From: Rahnella variigena
GTDB taxonomy: Bacteria; Pseudomonadota; Gammaproteobacteria; Enterobacterales; Enterobacteriaceae
DNA: 64,000 nucleotides
Direction: 5' to 3'
Assembly (NCBI RefSeq): GCF_003610915.1
Contig: NZ_NSDJ01000001.1
Span: 1,984,001 to 2,048,000, forward strand
The notes below the pieces were generated by a model, which saw only the letters and a program-made list of their open reading frames with translations, did not search any database and was not told the origin of the DNA. How positions within the stretch are numbered: the stretch's first letter is position 1; every line of letters begins with the position of its first letter. Position numbers and translations under genes: made by a program. This document shows positions 1-7,418 of this stretch, in pieces.

Positions 1-860
1 TTCGCCTGACGAAGATTAACGACAAGGTTGCCACGGATATCATCAAACCGGACGATGCGGGCGGCGAAGCGGTGAACCGTGAGCTGAATCTGACCTGGAT
101 GGAGGGGCTGCCGGATCATAATCCGCTGGTCGCGGGCAACGGGCCACCGAAAGCCGGTGAAGTGTCGATTGACGAAGGGCTGGCGGGGCGGCTGGGGCTG
201 AAGCCAGGCGATACCGTGACGTTTAGCGGCGATACGCAGGAATTCAGCGCCAAAATCACCAGCCTGCGGAAAGTGGACTGGGACAGCCTGAAGCCGAATT
301 TCTACTTCATCTTCCCGCCGGGAGCGCTGGACGCTCAGCCGCAAAGCTGGCTGACCAGTTTCCGTTATCACGGGGATGTCAGCACCATTACGCAGCTAAA
401 CCGCCAGTTCCCGACACTGAGTTTGCTGGATATTGGTTCTATCCTGCGGCAGGTCGGTCAGGTCTTACAGCAGGTGAGCAGGGCGCTGGAAGTGATGGTT
501 CTGCTGGTGATGCTGTGCGGTGGATTGTTATTACTCGCACAGATTCAGGTCGGCATGCGTCAGCGCCGTCAGGAGCTGATCGTTTACCGCACTCTGGGGG
601 CCAGCAAAAAAATGCTGCACCGGACGCTGTGGTGTGAGTTTGCCGTGCTTGGTCTGGTGGCGGGTATCGCTGCCGCGATTGGCGCGGAAGCCGCACTGTG
701 GCTGCTGCAACGCAAGGTGTTCGATTTCCCGTGGGAACCGAATTACCTGATGTGGATTGCGGTGCCGGTGGTTAGCGCGGTGTTGTTGTCCGTCTGCGGT
801 GGCTGGCTGGGGGTGCGGTTGTTGCGGGGGCGGGCATTATTCCGGCAATACGACGCGTAG
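1..860 (+). CDS. ybbP: ABC transporter permease YbbP, C-terminal part (5' truncated by window)
   Basis: This is the last 285 or so codons of a large FtsX/MacB-type permease; the reading frame is already open at base 3 and the gene begins outside the window. The visible part holds a periplasmic region (SWLTSFRYHGD), then hydrophobic segments around VMVLLVMLCGGLLLL, FAVLGLVAGIAAAIGA and LMWIAVPVVSAVLLSV, the usual C-terminal FtsX membrane domain. In E. coli ybbP partners the ATPase YbbA next to tesA, and the pair is thought to move lipophilic molecules; the substrate is not established. The gene ends convergent with purK. Confidence 0.85.
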   Translation, partial: RLTKINDKVATDIIKPDDAGGEAVNRELNLTWMEGLPDHNPLVAGNGPPKAGEVSIDEGLAGRLGLKPGDTVTFSGDTQEFSAKITSLRKVDWDSLKPNFYFIFPPGALDAQPQSWLTSFRYHGDVSTITQLNRQFPTLSLLDIGSILRQVGQVLQQVSRALEVMVLLVMLCGGLLLLAQIQVGMRQRRQELIVYRTLGASKKMLHRTLWCEFAVLGLVAGIAAAIGAEAALWLLQRKVFDFPWEPNYLMWIAVPVVSAVLLSVCGGWLGVRLLRGRALFRQYDA

Positions 861-869
861 TTTCTAAAC

Positions 870-996
870 TCCTCCCCCTGCGAAGGGGGAGGCAGGGAGG
901 GGGTTTTAATGGCTAACTGTTTGTCAAAGCACACTTTAACTATGAGATTTTGACCTTAATACCCCACCCCAACCCTCCCCTTCGCAGGGGAAGGAG
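870..996. repeat. Inverted pair of REP-like palindromic elements
   Basis: Two copies of a C-rich/G-rich element lie head to head, at 870-905 and 961-996, separated by about 55 bp. The core of the first reads CTCCCCCTGCGAAGGGGGAG; the second is its reverse complement with a few changes and a similar G-rich tail. Each copy alone can form a hairpin and the pair can form a larger one. They fill the gap between the convergent ybbP and purK genes, a typical place for REP/BIME elements, and may act as a transcript end or mRNA stabiliser. Confidence 0.75.
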
Positions 997-1005
997 CCGA
1001 TCAAA

Positions 1006-2070
1006 TCAAAGCTTTTCAACTGCCCACTCAATGCCGCTGGCGTATTCTGCCGGCAGCATCGGAACCAGTGCGTTGAGAGTGTCTTTCAGCAGGCTGGCGC
1101 TGGCGTCGTTGAGATTCAGGTGTCCGACTTTACGACCCGGACGCACGTCTTTCTCGTACCAGTGCAGATTGACCAGCGGCAGGCTCAGCCACTCTTCTGA
1201 CACATCCGTGCCAATCAGATTCACCATCACCGACGGCGTACTGACTACCGGTTTCGGCAGCGGCAGACCAAGGATGGCGCGCAAATGCATCTCAAACTGG
1301 CTGTAGGACGCGCCGTTTTGCGTCCAGTGACCGCTGTTATGAACGCGCGGAGCCAGCTCATTGATCAGCAAACCTTCGCTGACCACGAAACATTCCATCG
1401 CCATCACGCCGACATAATTCAGTTCGTTGAGAATGGCTGACAGCATGCTTTCTGCCTGCTGTTGCAGGGCTGCGTCCGGCTGCGGCAATGCGACGCTGGT
1501 GCGCAAAATGCCGTCCTGATGCAGGTTGTGGGTCAGCGGATAAAACACAGTGTTGCCGTCGTGACCGCGTGCGCCCACCAGCGAAACTTCGCCGGAAAAA
1601 TTGATGCCCTGCTCAACGATGCATTCGCCGTAGCAATCCTGCGGCAGAGTTTTTTCTTCGCCAGAACGTAAGCGCCACTGACCACGGCCGTCGTACCCGC
1701 CGACGCGACGTTTAACAATCGCCAGTTCGCCAAGCTGAGAGAAGACCTGCGGCCATTCGGCGGCATCAGCCAGCAACTGCCACGGCGCAGTTGCCAGGCC
1801 GAGCTGGTCGAGCAACTGTTTTTGCGTCAGGCGGTCAGCCAGACGTGGGAAAATCTCGCGGTTAACAAACGCGTTGTGCGTTGCCAGTTCGCGGGTCAGT
1901 GCAGTTTCCGGCCAGCGTTCGATTTCAGCGGTGATCACGCTTTGCTGATATGGCACGGCTTCCGGTTCGGCATCCAGTCCGACGGGATACACGGCGATGC
2001 CCAGCGGTTCACCCGCCTGACGCAGCATCCGGCCTAACTGACCGTTTCCAAGGACGCAAACCGGCTTCAT
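1006..2070 (-). CDS. purK: N5-carboxyaminoimidazole ribonucleotide synthase PurK
   Basis: PurK is a cytosolic ATP-grasp enzyme that uses ATP and bicarbonate to carboxylate aminoimidazole ribonucleotide (AIR) to N5-CAIR in de novo purine synthesis. The 354 residues match the usual length of about 355. The N-terminal glycine-rich GNGQLGRM motif is at residues 8-15 and a central ATP-grasp fold follows, with MAMECFVV and [16 protein letters not shown] near the metal and substrate site. The start codon overlaps the purE stop by four bases (ATGA), so translation of the two is probably coupled. It is the second gene of the purE-purK operon. Confidence 0.96.
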   Translation of the reverse strand: MKPVCVLGNGQLGRMLRQAGEPLGIAVYPVGLDAEPEAVPYQQSVITAEIERWPETALTRELATHNAFVNREIFPRLADRLTQKQLLDQLGLATAPWQLLADAAEWPQVFSQLGELAIVKRRVGGYDGRGQWRLRSGEEKTLPQDCYGECIVEQGINFSGEVSLVGARGHDGNTVFYPLTHNLHQDGILRTSVALPQPDAALQQQAESMLSAILNELNYVGVMAMECFVVSEGLLINELAPRVHNSGHWTQNGASYSQFEMHLRAILGLPLPKPVVSTPSVMVNLIGTDVSEEWLSLPLVNLHWYEKDVRPGRKVGHLNLNDASASLLKDTLNALVPMLPAEYASGIEWAVEKL

Positions 2071-2576
2071 GCTTCCTCCCGCGGATCGGGATTATTCAGC
2101 ACGTCGTCAGTTTGCGCGGTGCGCCATGCCGCCAGATTTTTAGCAATCTCAGTATCGTGCAGCGCCAGAATTTGTGCGGCCAGCAATGCGGCGTTAGCGG
2201 CACCGGCTTTTCCGATCGCCAGCGTACCGACCGGAATACCACGCGGCATTTGTACGATGGAATACAGACTGTCGATGCCACTCAGGGCTGCACTCTGAAC
2301 CGGAACACCGAGCACCGGCACCAGCGTTTTTGCCGCCAGCATGCCTGGTAAATGCGCTGCGCCACCGGCACCCGCGATGATCACATCAAAGCCATTGGCG
2401 GAAGCCTGCTCAGCGAAAGTGAACAATTTATCCGGTGTGCGGTGAGCGGAGACGATATCGACATGGAAAGGAATATTCAGCGTTGTGAGAACTTCGGCGG
2501 CGAACTGCATGGTCGCCCAGTCACTTTTAGACCCCATAACGATGGCGATTTTTGCCGGGGTAACGTTGGATGACAT
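2067..2576 (-). CDS. purE: N5-CAIR mutase PurE (class I)
   Basis: PurE moves the carboxylate of N5-CAIR to give CAIR, the step after PurK. The chosen ATG gives 169 residues, the same length as E. coli PurE, and is preceded by an AGGAG ribosome site; a longer reading to 2717 would run through the promoter. Family motifs are clear: GSKSDW at 15-20, SAHRTP at 43-48 with the catalytic histidine, and [11 protein letters not shown] at about 69-79. The gene is first in the purE-purK operon, under the PurR operator at 2646-2661. Confidence 0.96.
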   Translation of the reverse strand: MSSNVTPAKIAIVMGSKSDWATMQFAAEVLTTLNIPFHVDIVSAHRTPDKLFTFAEQASANGFDVIIAGAGGAAHLPGMLAAKTLVPVLGVPVQSAALSGIDSLYSIVQMPRGIPVGTLAIGKAGAANAALLAAQILALHDTEIAKNLAAWRTAQTDDVLNNPDPREEA

Positions 2577-2623
2577 GTCTTTAAAGCTCCTGTGATTCGG
2601 AAATAGAAACTGCGAGGGCGCAA

Positions 2624-2661
2624 ATGATAACACGCTCCGTGAGGGAGGAAAACGGTTGCGT
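2624..2661 (-). promoter_or_regulatory. purE promoter with PurR operator
   Basis: Reading the minus strand, positions 2661-2646 give ACGCAACCGTTTTCCT, a near-consensus PurR box (consensus ACGCAAACGTTTTCGT or its symmetric form). It overlaps a -35-like TTTTCC at 2652-2647. Seventeen bases further on is a -10-like TATCAT at 2629-2624. PurR with hypoxanthine or guanine would therefore sit on the -35 region and block purEK transcription, as in E. coli. The operator is clear; the exact promoter elements are inferred. Confidence 0.85.
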
Positions 2662-2756
2662 GGCCGGAAAACGGCGCATTTTTGATGAGAAGTTGGCGGC
2701 AGATTTGTATAATCCAAACCAATATATTAAAGACAAACTTGAGTGGAAACTGATTT

Positions 2757-3389
2757 ATGACGCAGGCTTTACTGGCACCGATTTATGATTTTCTTCACTG
2801 TGAAACACCCGCTCTGTGGGTGGATGTGGCGCTGGAAAATCAGACGGTCATGCTGATTGACCACGCTAACTGTGAAAAGAAAGCGGCGGCGACGGCGATG
2901 AGCCTGATGACGAAATATCTGGATCGCACCGAACTGCTATTTTGTGCGGCGCGTCTGGCGCGTGAAGAACTTCATCACTTTGAACAAGTGGTGGAAATCA
3001 TGCAAAAACGCAATATCACCTACACCCAGCTTTCACCGTCGCGCTACGCAAGCGGCATGATTAAACATACCCGCCATCACGATGACCTGAACATTCTGGT
3101 CGACCGGCTGATTATCGGCGCTTATATCGAAGCGCGCTCCTGTGAGCGTTTTGCCAAAATAGCGCCGCATCTCGATGAAACCTTGTCGCGTTTTTACACT
3201 TCGCTGCTGCGATCTGAATCACGCCATTTTGCCGATTATCTGGCGCTGGCAGAGCAATATGCCGGAACGGATATCAGTGAGCGGGTAGAGGAGTTTGGCA
3301 GGATTGAAGCGGAATTAATTCTTACACCAGACGAACAGTTCCGCTTCCATTCAGGCGTACCCGTTACCCTTCTTACTTCGGGCTGCTGA
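2757..3389 (+). CDS. miaE: tRNA-(ms2io6A37) hydroxylase MiaE, short form, C-terminus in ERIC
   Basis: MiaE is a non-haem di-iron monooxygenase that hydroxylates the isopentenyl group of ms2i6A at tRNA position 37, using oxygen. Ligand motifs are present: E40 in DHANCE, EELHHF at 70-75, EARSCE at 115-120 and SESRHF at 143-148. At 210 residues it lacks an insertion found in the roughly 270-residue Salmonella enzyme and resembles the shorter form. The family C-terminus FRFHSGVP is followed by eight residues and a stop encoded inside the ERIC element starting at 3362, so the end of the gene has been rewritten by that insertion. A -10-like TATAAT lies at 2708-2713. E. coli lacks this gene at this locus. 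Confidence 0.92.
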   Translation: MTQALLAPIYDFLHCETPALWVDVALENQTVMLIDHANCEKKAAATAMSLMTKYLDRTELLFCAARLAREELHHFEQVVEIMQKRNITYTQLSPSRYASGMIKHTRHHDDLNILVDRLIIGAYIEARSCERFAKIAPHLDETLSRFYTSLLRSESRHFADYLALAEQYAGTDISERVEEFGRIEAELILTPDEQFRFHSGVPVTLLTSGC

Positions 3390-3490
3390 TGCGTTGACTG
3401 CGCTCATTCACCCCGGTCACTTAGTCAGCTAAGTTCCCGGGGATTCATGAGCTTGTCGCCTTCCAGCAACTCAAATTATTTCGGGTAACG
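3362..3490. repeat. ERIC element 1
   Basis: This 129-bp imperfect palindrome has perfect 8-bp ends, CGTTACCC at 3362-3369 and GGGTAACG at 3483-3490. The core around CACCCCGGTCACTTAG and CCCGGGGATTCATG matches the enterobacterial repetitive intergenic consensus. The element supplies the last eight codons and stop of miaE and separates it from the convergent lpxH. Confidence 0.88.
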
Positions 3491-3500
3491 TTGAGGTGAC

Positions 3501-4223
3501 TTAAAACGGGAAGCTGATCAGCTCGACGTTATCGGCGGTGACTTTCACCATCGACCCTTCTTCGTGCCATGCGCCGAGTACCACGCGGTGGCCGGTTTTG
3601 TTTTCCAGCGGCACATCGTGGATCGCCGGGCGATGGGTGTGACCGTGGATCATCCACTCGACGCCAGCCATCTGCATTTCGCTGACCACCGCCTGCGGGT
3701 TCACATCCATAATCTCCAGTGATTTGCCCTGATTTGACGCTTTGCTGTTGGCGCGCATTCTGGCAGCAATGCCCAGTCGCCATTTCAGTGGCAGCATCAG
3801 GAAAAGTTTCTGGATAAACGGATTGTGGACTTTTTTGCGGAAGTTTTGATACGCGACATCGTCGGTACACAGCGTATCGCCGTGCAGGATCAGGATGCGA
3901 CGGCCATACAGCTCGAGCACTTTTTTCTCCGGCAGCAACGTCATCAGGCTGTCGCGGGCGAAACGTCTGCCGAGCAGAAAATCGCGGTTGCCGTGAATAA
4001 AGAAGCAGGGCACGCCTTGCTGGTGCAAATGATTCAGTGCGGCGGAGATTTCTGCGTGAAGCGGCTGCGGATCGTCGTCGCCAATCCAGGCTTCGAACAG
4101 GTCGCCGAGAATGTACAGAGCATCGGCCTGTGGCGCATCTTCACGTAGAAAACGAAGGAAACCGGCAGTGATTGCCGGTTCCTGTGCGCAAAGATGGATA
4201 TCTGCGATAAAAAACGTGGTCAT
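3501..4223 (-). CDS. lpxH: UDP-2,3-diacylglucosamine hydrolase LpxH
   Basis: LpxH is a membrane-associated manganese phosphoesterase that cleaves UDP-2,3-diacylglucosamine to lipid X, the fourth step of lipid A synthesis. Its 240 residues match the family. The calcineurin-like metal motifs are all visible: D8 and H10 in IADIH, GDLFE with D41, HGNRDF near 77-82, H114 in LHGDTL, and HGHTHRP at 193-199. The gene lies 25 bp downstream of ppiB on the same strand, the arrangement seen in E. coli, so the two probably share a transcript. Confidence 0.96.
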   Translation of the reverse strand: MTTFFIADIHLCAQEPAITAGFLRFLREDAPQADALYILGDLFEAWIGDDDPQPLHAEISAALNHLHQQGVPCFFIHGNRDFLLGRRFARDSLMTLLPEKKVLELYGRRILILHGDTLCTDDVAYQNFRKKVHNPFIQKLFLMLPLKWRLGIAARMRANSKASNQGKSLEIMDVNPQAVVSEMQMAGVEWMIHGHTHRPAIHDVPLENKTGHRVVLGAWHEEGSMVKVTADNVELISFPF

Positions 4224-4248
4224 GCCGACGTGTTCTTAAAAACGTCGG

Positions 4249-4743
4249 TTATTCGCTGACTGTCACGCTTTTGATCACAACATCTTCTTTTGGAACGTCC
4301 TGGTGCATACCGCTGCGGCCCGTTTTGACGGCTTTGATCGCGTCAACCACGTCCTGACCTTCAACCACTTCTGCGAATACGCAGTAGCCCCAACCCTGTG
4401 CGTTTTTGCCGCTGTGGTTCAGGAAGTCGTTGTCAGTTACGTTGATGAAGAACTGTGCGGTAGCAGAATGTGGATCGTTGGTACGCGCCATCGCCAGCGT
4501 GCCTTTGGTGTTTTTCAGGCCGTTGTCTGCTTCGTTATCGATAGGTGCATCGGTGTTTTTCTGGTTCATGCCTGGCTCAAAACCGCCGCCCTGGATCATG
4601 AAGCCGTTAATCACACGGTGGAAAATTGTGTTGTCGTAGAAGCCTTTACGGCAATAGTTCAGGAAGTTTTCAACCGTGGCTGGCGCTTTGTCAGCGAAAG
4701 TTTTAATGACGATGTCGCCGTGGTTGGTGTGGAAAGTGACCAT
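4249..4743 (-). CDS. ppiB: Peptidyl-prolyl cis-trans isomerase B (cyclophilin)
   Basis: PpiB is the cytosolic cyclophilin that speeds isomerisation of prolyl peptide bonds. The start at [10 protein letters not shown] gives 164 residues, identical in length to E. coli PpiB; an in-frame ATG three codons upstream is possible but less likely. Catalytic-site motifs [20 protein letters not shown] and [10 protein letters not shown] are present. It is divergent from cysS, with about 230 bp between the two starts for both promoters, and is followed by lpxH. Confidence 0.95.
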   Translation of the reverse strand: MVTFHTNHGDIVIKTFADKAPATVENFLNYCRKGFYDNTIFHRVINGFMIQGGGFEPGMNQKNTDAPIDNEADNGLKNTKGTLAMARTNDPHSATAQFFINVTDNDFLNHSGKNAQGWGYCVFAEVVEGQDVVDAIKAVKTGRSGMHQDVPKEDVVIKSVTVSE

Positions 4744-4970
4744 AATTATCATCCTGCTAATGTTGATGTGTGCTCTGTGTCAGAGCGGCTACTATAGCCT
4801 TTTCTTATACCATAACTCAAAAGTTGCCGTCAGCAGCGCCTTTATGACCACTAAAGCCCGTCCGGCGGCCTTATGCCGTTTCGGTGAAATCATTTTCGTT
4901 ATATTATGGCCGTTAGTGTCGCTTAAATGCGCCAACGTCATTTTCTACGCCCAACACACGGAATAGCCTG

Positions 4971-6362
4971 ATGCTGAAGATTTTTAATACCCTGAGTCGC
5001 CAAAAAGAGGAATTCAAGCCAATTCATGCCGGTAAAGTCGGGATGTACGTGTGTGGGATCACTGTTTACGACCTGTGTCATATCGGCCACGGTCGCACCT
5101 TTGTGTCTTTCGACGTAGTGTCGCGTTACCTGCGTTACGTCGGTTATGACCTGAAATACGTGCGTAACATTACCGATATTGACGACAAAATCATTAAACG
5201 TGCCGCGGAGAATGGCGAAACCTTTATGGCATTGACCGATCGTATGATCGCCGAAATGCACGCGGATTTTGCTGCACTGAACATTTTGCCGCCGGATTCT
5301 GAGCCACGTGCCACCGGGCACATTCACGAAATCATCGATATCGTGCAGAAGCTGATCGACCGTGACCACGCGTATGTGGCATCGAACGGCGACGTGATGT
5401 TCTGGGTGGAGAGCGATCCTGATTACGGCGTGTTATCCCGTCAGGATCTGGATCAGTTGCAGGCAGGCGCACGCGTTGAAGTTGAAGCTAACGTGAAACG
5501 CAATCCGATGGACTTTGTGCTGTGGAAAATGTCCAAGCCTGGTGAGCCGAGCTGGACGTCACCGTGGGGCGAAGGTCGTCCTGGCTGGCATATCGAATGT
5601 TCTGCTATGAACTGCAAACAGCTTGGCGCGCATTTCGATATCCATGGCGGCGGTTCTGATCTGATGTTCCCGCACCACGAAAACGAAATTGCTCAGTCCA
5701 GCTGCGCGCACGACGGCCCGTACGTCAACACCTGGATGCACTCCGGCATGGTGATGATCGACCGCGAAAAGATGTCCAAGTCACTGGACAACTTCTTTAC
5801 CGTGCGCGATGTGCTGAAATATTACGACGCCGAAAGCGTGCGTTACTTCCTGATGTCTGGCCATTACCGCAGCCAGCTGAACTACAGCGAAGAGAACCTG
5901 AAACTGGCACGTACCTCGATGGAACGTTTGTATACCGCGCTGCGCGGTACGGACGTTACTGCAACGCCAGCCGGTGGTGAGGCTTTCGTGGCGCGTTTCC
6001 GTGCGGCAATGGACGACGATTTCAATACGCCGGAAGCCTATTCCGTGCTGTTCGATATGGCGCGCGATATTAACCGCCTGAAAGCGGAAGATATGGCGGC
6101 GGCCAACGGTCTGGCAGCAGAATTGCGTCAGCTGGCGGGCGTGCTGGGCTTGCTGGAGCAGGATCCGGAGCTGTTCCTGAAATCTGGTGCGCAGGCGGAC
6201 AACGACGATGAAGTTGCTGAAATCGAAGCGTTGATCAAACAGCGTAACGATGCCCGCGCCAGCAAAGACTGGGGTATGGCGGATAAAGCGCGCGATCGTC
6301 TGAATGAAATGGGCATCGTGTTAGAAGACGGCGCGAACGGCACCACCTGGCGTCGTAAATAA
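4971..6362 (+). CDS. cysS: Cysteinyl-tRNA synthetase
   Basis: CysS is a class I aminoacyl-tRNA synthetase that charges tRNA-Cys. At 463 residues it is near the E. coli length of 461. The zinc ligand C28 and HIGH motif at 37-40 lie near the N-terminus. WHIECSAMN and [10 protein letters not shown] carry the other zinc and active-site residues, and KMSKS lies at about 266-270. The residue after KMSKSL is aspartate where E. coli has glycine, a small oddity. The stop codon touches the start of an ERIC element. Confidence 0.97.
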   Translation: MLKIFNTLSRQKEEFKPIHAGKVGMYVCGITVYDLCHIGHGRTFVSFDVVSRYLRYVGYDLKYVRNITDIDDKIIKRAAENGETFMALTDRMIAEMHADFAALNILPPDSEPRATGHIHEIIDIVQKLIDRDHAYVASNGDVMFWVESDPDYGVLSRQDLDQLQAGARVEVEANVKRNPMDFVLWKMSKPGEPSWTSPWGEGRPGWHIECSAMNCKQLGAHFDIHGGGSDLMFPHHENEIAQSSCAHDGPYVNTWMHSGMVMIDREKMSKSLDNFFTVRDVLKYYDAESVRYFLMSGHYRSQLNYSEENLKLARTSMERLYTALRGTDVTATPAGGEAFVARFRAAMDDDFNTPEAYSVLFDMARDINRLKAEDMAAANGLAAELRQLAGVLGLLEQDPELFLKSGAQADNDDEVAEIEALIKQRNDARASKDWGMADKARDRLNEMGIVLEDGANGTTWRRK

Positions 6363-6486
6363 TCTCCTTCATACCTGAAGCCGCAGCAGCGTTGGCTGCG
6401 TTCGCGAACCCGAATCACTGACTTATGTCAGCTCATCGGGATTCGTTCACTTGCCGCCTTGCTGCAACTCCAGTTATTTTGGAGAT
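6362..6486. repeat. ERIC element 2
   Basis: This palindromic element of about 125 bp has ATCTCC at 6362-6367 and GGAGAT at 6481-6486 as ends. The core AACCCGAATCACTGACTTAT and GTCAGCTCATCGGGATTCG is a diverged ERIC core. It begins at the last base of the cysS stop codon and is followed by an intrinsic terminator. Confidence 0.82.
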
Positions 6487-6497
6487 GCGAGACATAT

Positions 6498-6521
6498 AGC
6501 CTCCTTCCGGGAGGCTTTTTT
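6498..6521 (+). terminator. Intrinsic terminator after cysS
   Basis: The stem AGCCTCC pairs with GGAGGCT and is followed by a run of T residues. It lies just downstream of ERIC element 2 and upstream of alkA, so it ends cysS transcripts. Confidence 0.85.
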
Positions 6522-6535
6522 ATAAGGATCATCCT

Positions 6536-7408
6536 GTGACCCAAATGCTTCTGACGTATCAGCCTCCGTATGACTGGCAGTGGATGAAGGCGTTTCTCGG
6601 TGCGCGTGCGTTGCAGGGCATCGAGCAGCAGGACGGCGACTATTATCAGCGGACGCTGGCGGTAATACACAACGGCGTGCGGCTGAACGGCTGGTTGCGG
6701 CTGCGGCCTTTGGTGGACATTAACAGCGTCGAACTTGAGATTTCGCCGTCGCTTGAGCCGGTGACGGATAGCGTGGCAAAGCAGGTGCGGCGTTTACTTG
6801 ATCTCGATGCGCAGCCATTACTTATCGCTGAGGGTTTAGGTCCGCTGGCTGAAAACGCCGTGGGATTACGTCTGCCGGGCTGCATCAACCGTTTTGAGCT
6901 GACGGTCAGGGCCATTCTCGGGCAACTGGTCAGTGTGAAAATGGCCGCGACGCTGGCAACCCGGCTGACCGAAAAATGGGGCGAGCCGGTGAGCACGCCG
7001 TTCGCGGCGCTGACACATTTGTTTCCGTCTCCGGCGGCGATGGCGAAATTAACGGTCGATGATTTACGCGGTATCGGCGTGCAGGCCAAACGCGCAGCCT
7101 GTCTGATCAATATTGCGCAGGCAGTGGAAGAAGGGCGGTTGCCGCTCGATGACATTACCGATGTGCAGGAAGGCGTCCGGTTACTGCTGGCGATGCCGGG
7201 AATTGGCAGCTGGACGGCCAGTTATGTGGCGATGCGGGCATGGTCTGCGCCGGACGTTTTTCTTGGCGGTGATTATCTGATTAAACAGCGTTTTCCGGGC
7301 ATGACGCCGGGAAAAATTGCCCGCTATGCCGAAGTCTGGAAACCGTGGCGTACCTACGCCACGCTGCATTTATGGTTCAATAATGACTGGCAACCGGATA
7401 TGCCTTAA
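6536..7408 (+). CDS. alkA: DNA-3-methyladenine glycosylase II AlkA
   Basis: AlkA removes alkylated bases such as 3-methyladenine from DNA and starts base excision repair. The 290-residue protein has the AlkA N-terminal domain (about 1-110), then the helix-hairpin-helix and GPD region (LLLAMPGIGSWTASY, about 217-230). The catalytic aspartate is D246 in VFLGGDYLIK, and it ends with the family's YATLHLWF segment. It has no Ada domain. The start is GTG at 6536, supported by AAGGAT eight bases upstream; the next candidate is ATG at 6545. It has been placed after cysS here, unlike its E. coli location. Confidence 0.93.
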   Translation: MTQMLLTYQPPYDWQWMKAFLGARALQGIEQQDGDYYQRTLAVIHNGVRLNGWLRLRPLVDINSVELEISPSLEPVTDSVAKQVRRLLDLDAQPLLIAEGLGPLAENAVGLRLPGCINRFELTVRAILGQLVSVKMAATLATRLTEKWGEPVSTPFAALTHLFPSPAAMAKLTVDDLRGIGVQAKRAACLINIAQAVEEGRLPLDDITDVQEGVRLLLAMPGIGSWTASYVAMRAWSAPDVFLGGDYLIKQRFPGMTPGKIARYAEVWKPWRTYATLHLWFNNDWQPDMP

Positions 7409-7418
7409 TCCATGCCGG

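Noticed and set aside
1950..2351. Open frames antisense to purK and purE, and similar long shadows opposite many genes
   Set aside because: They lack ribosome sites and family resemblance and mirror the codon structure of the real gene on the other strand.
2577..2717. N-terminal extension of PurE
   Set aside because: The longer reading crosses the promoter and PurR operator and exceeds the family length by 47 residues.
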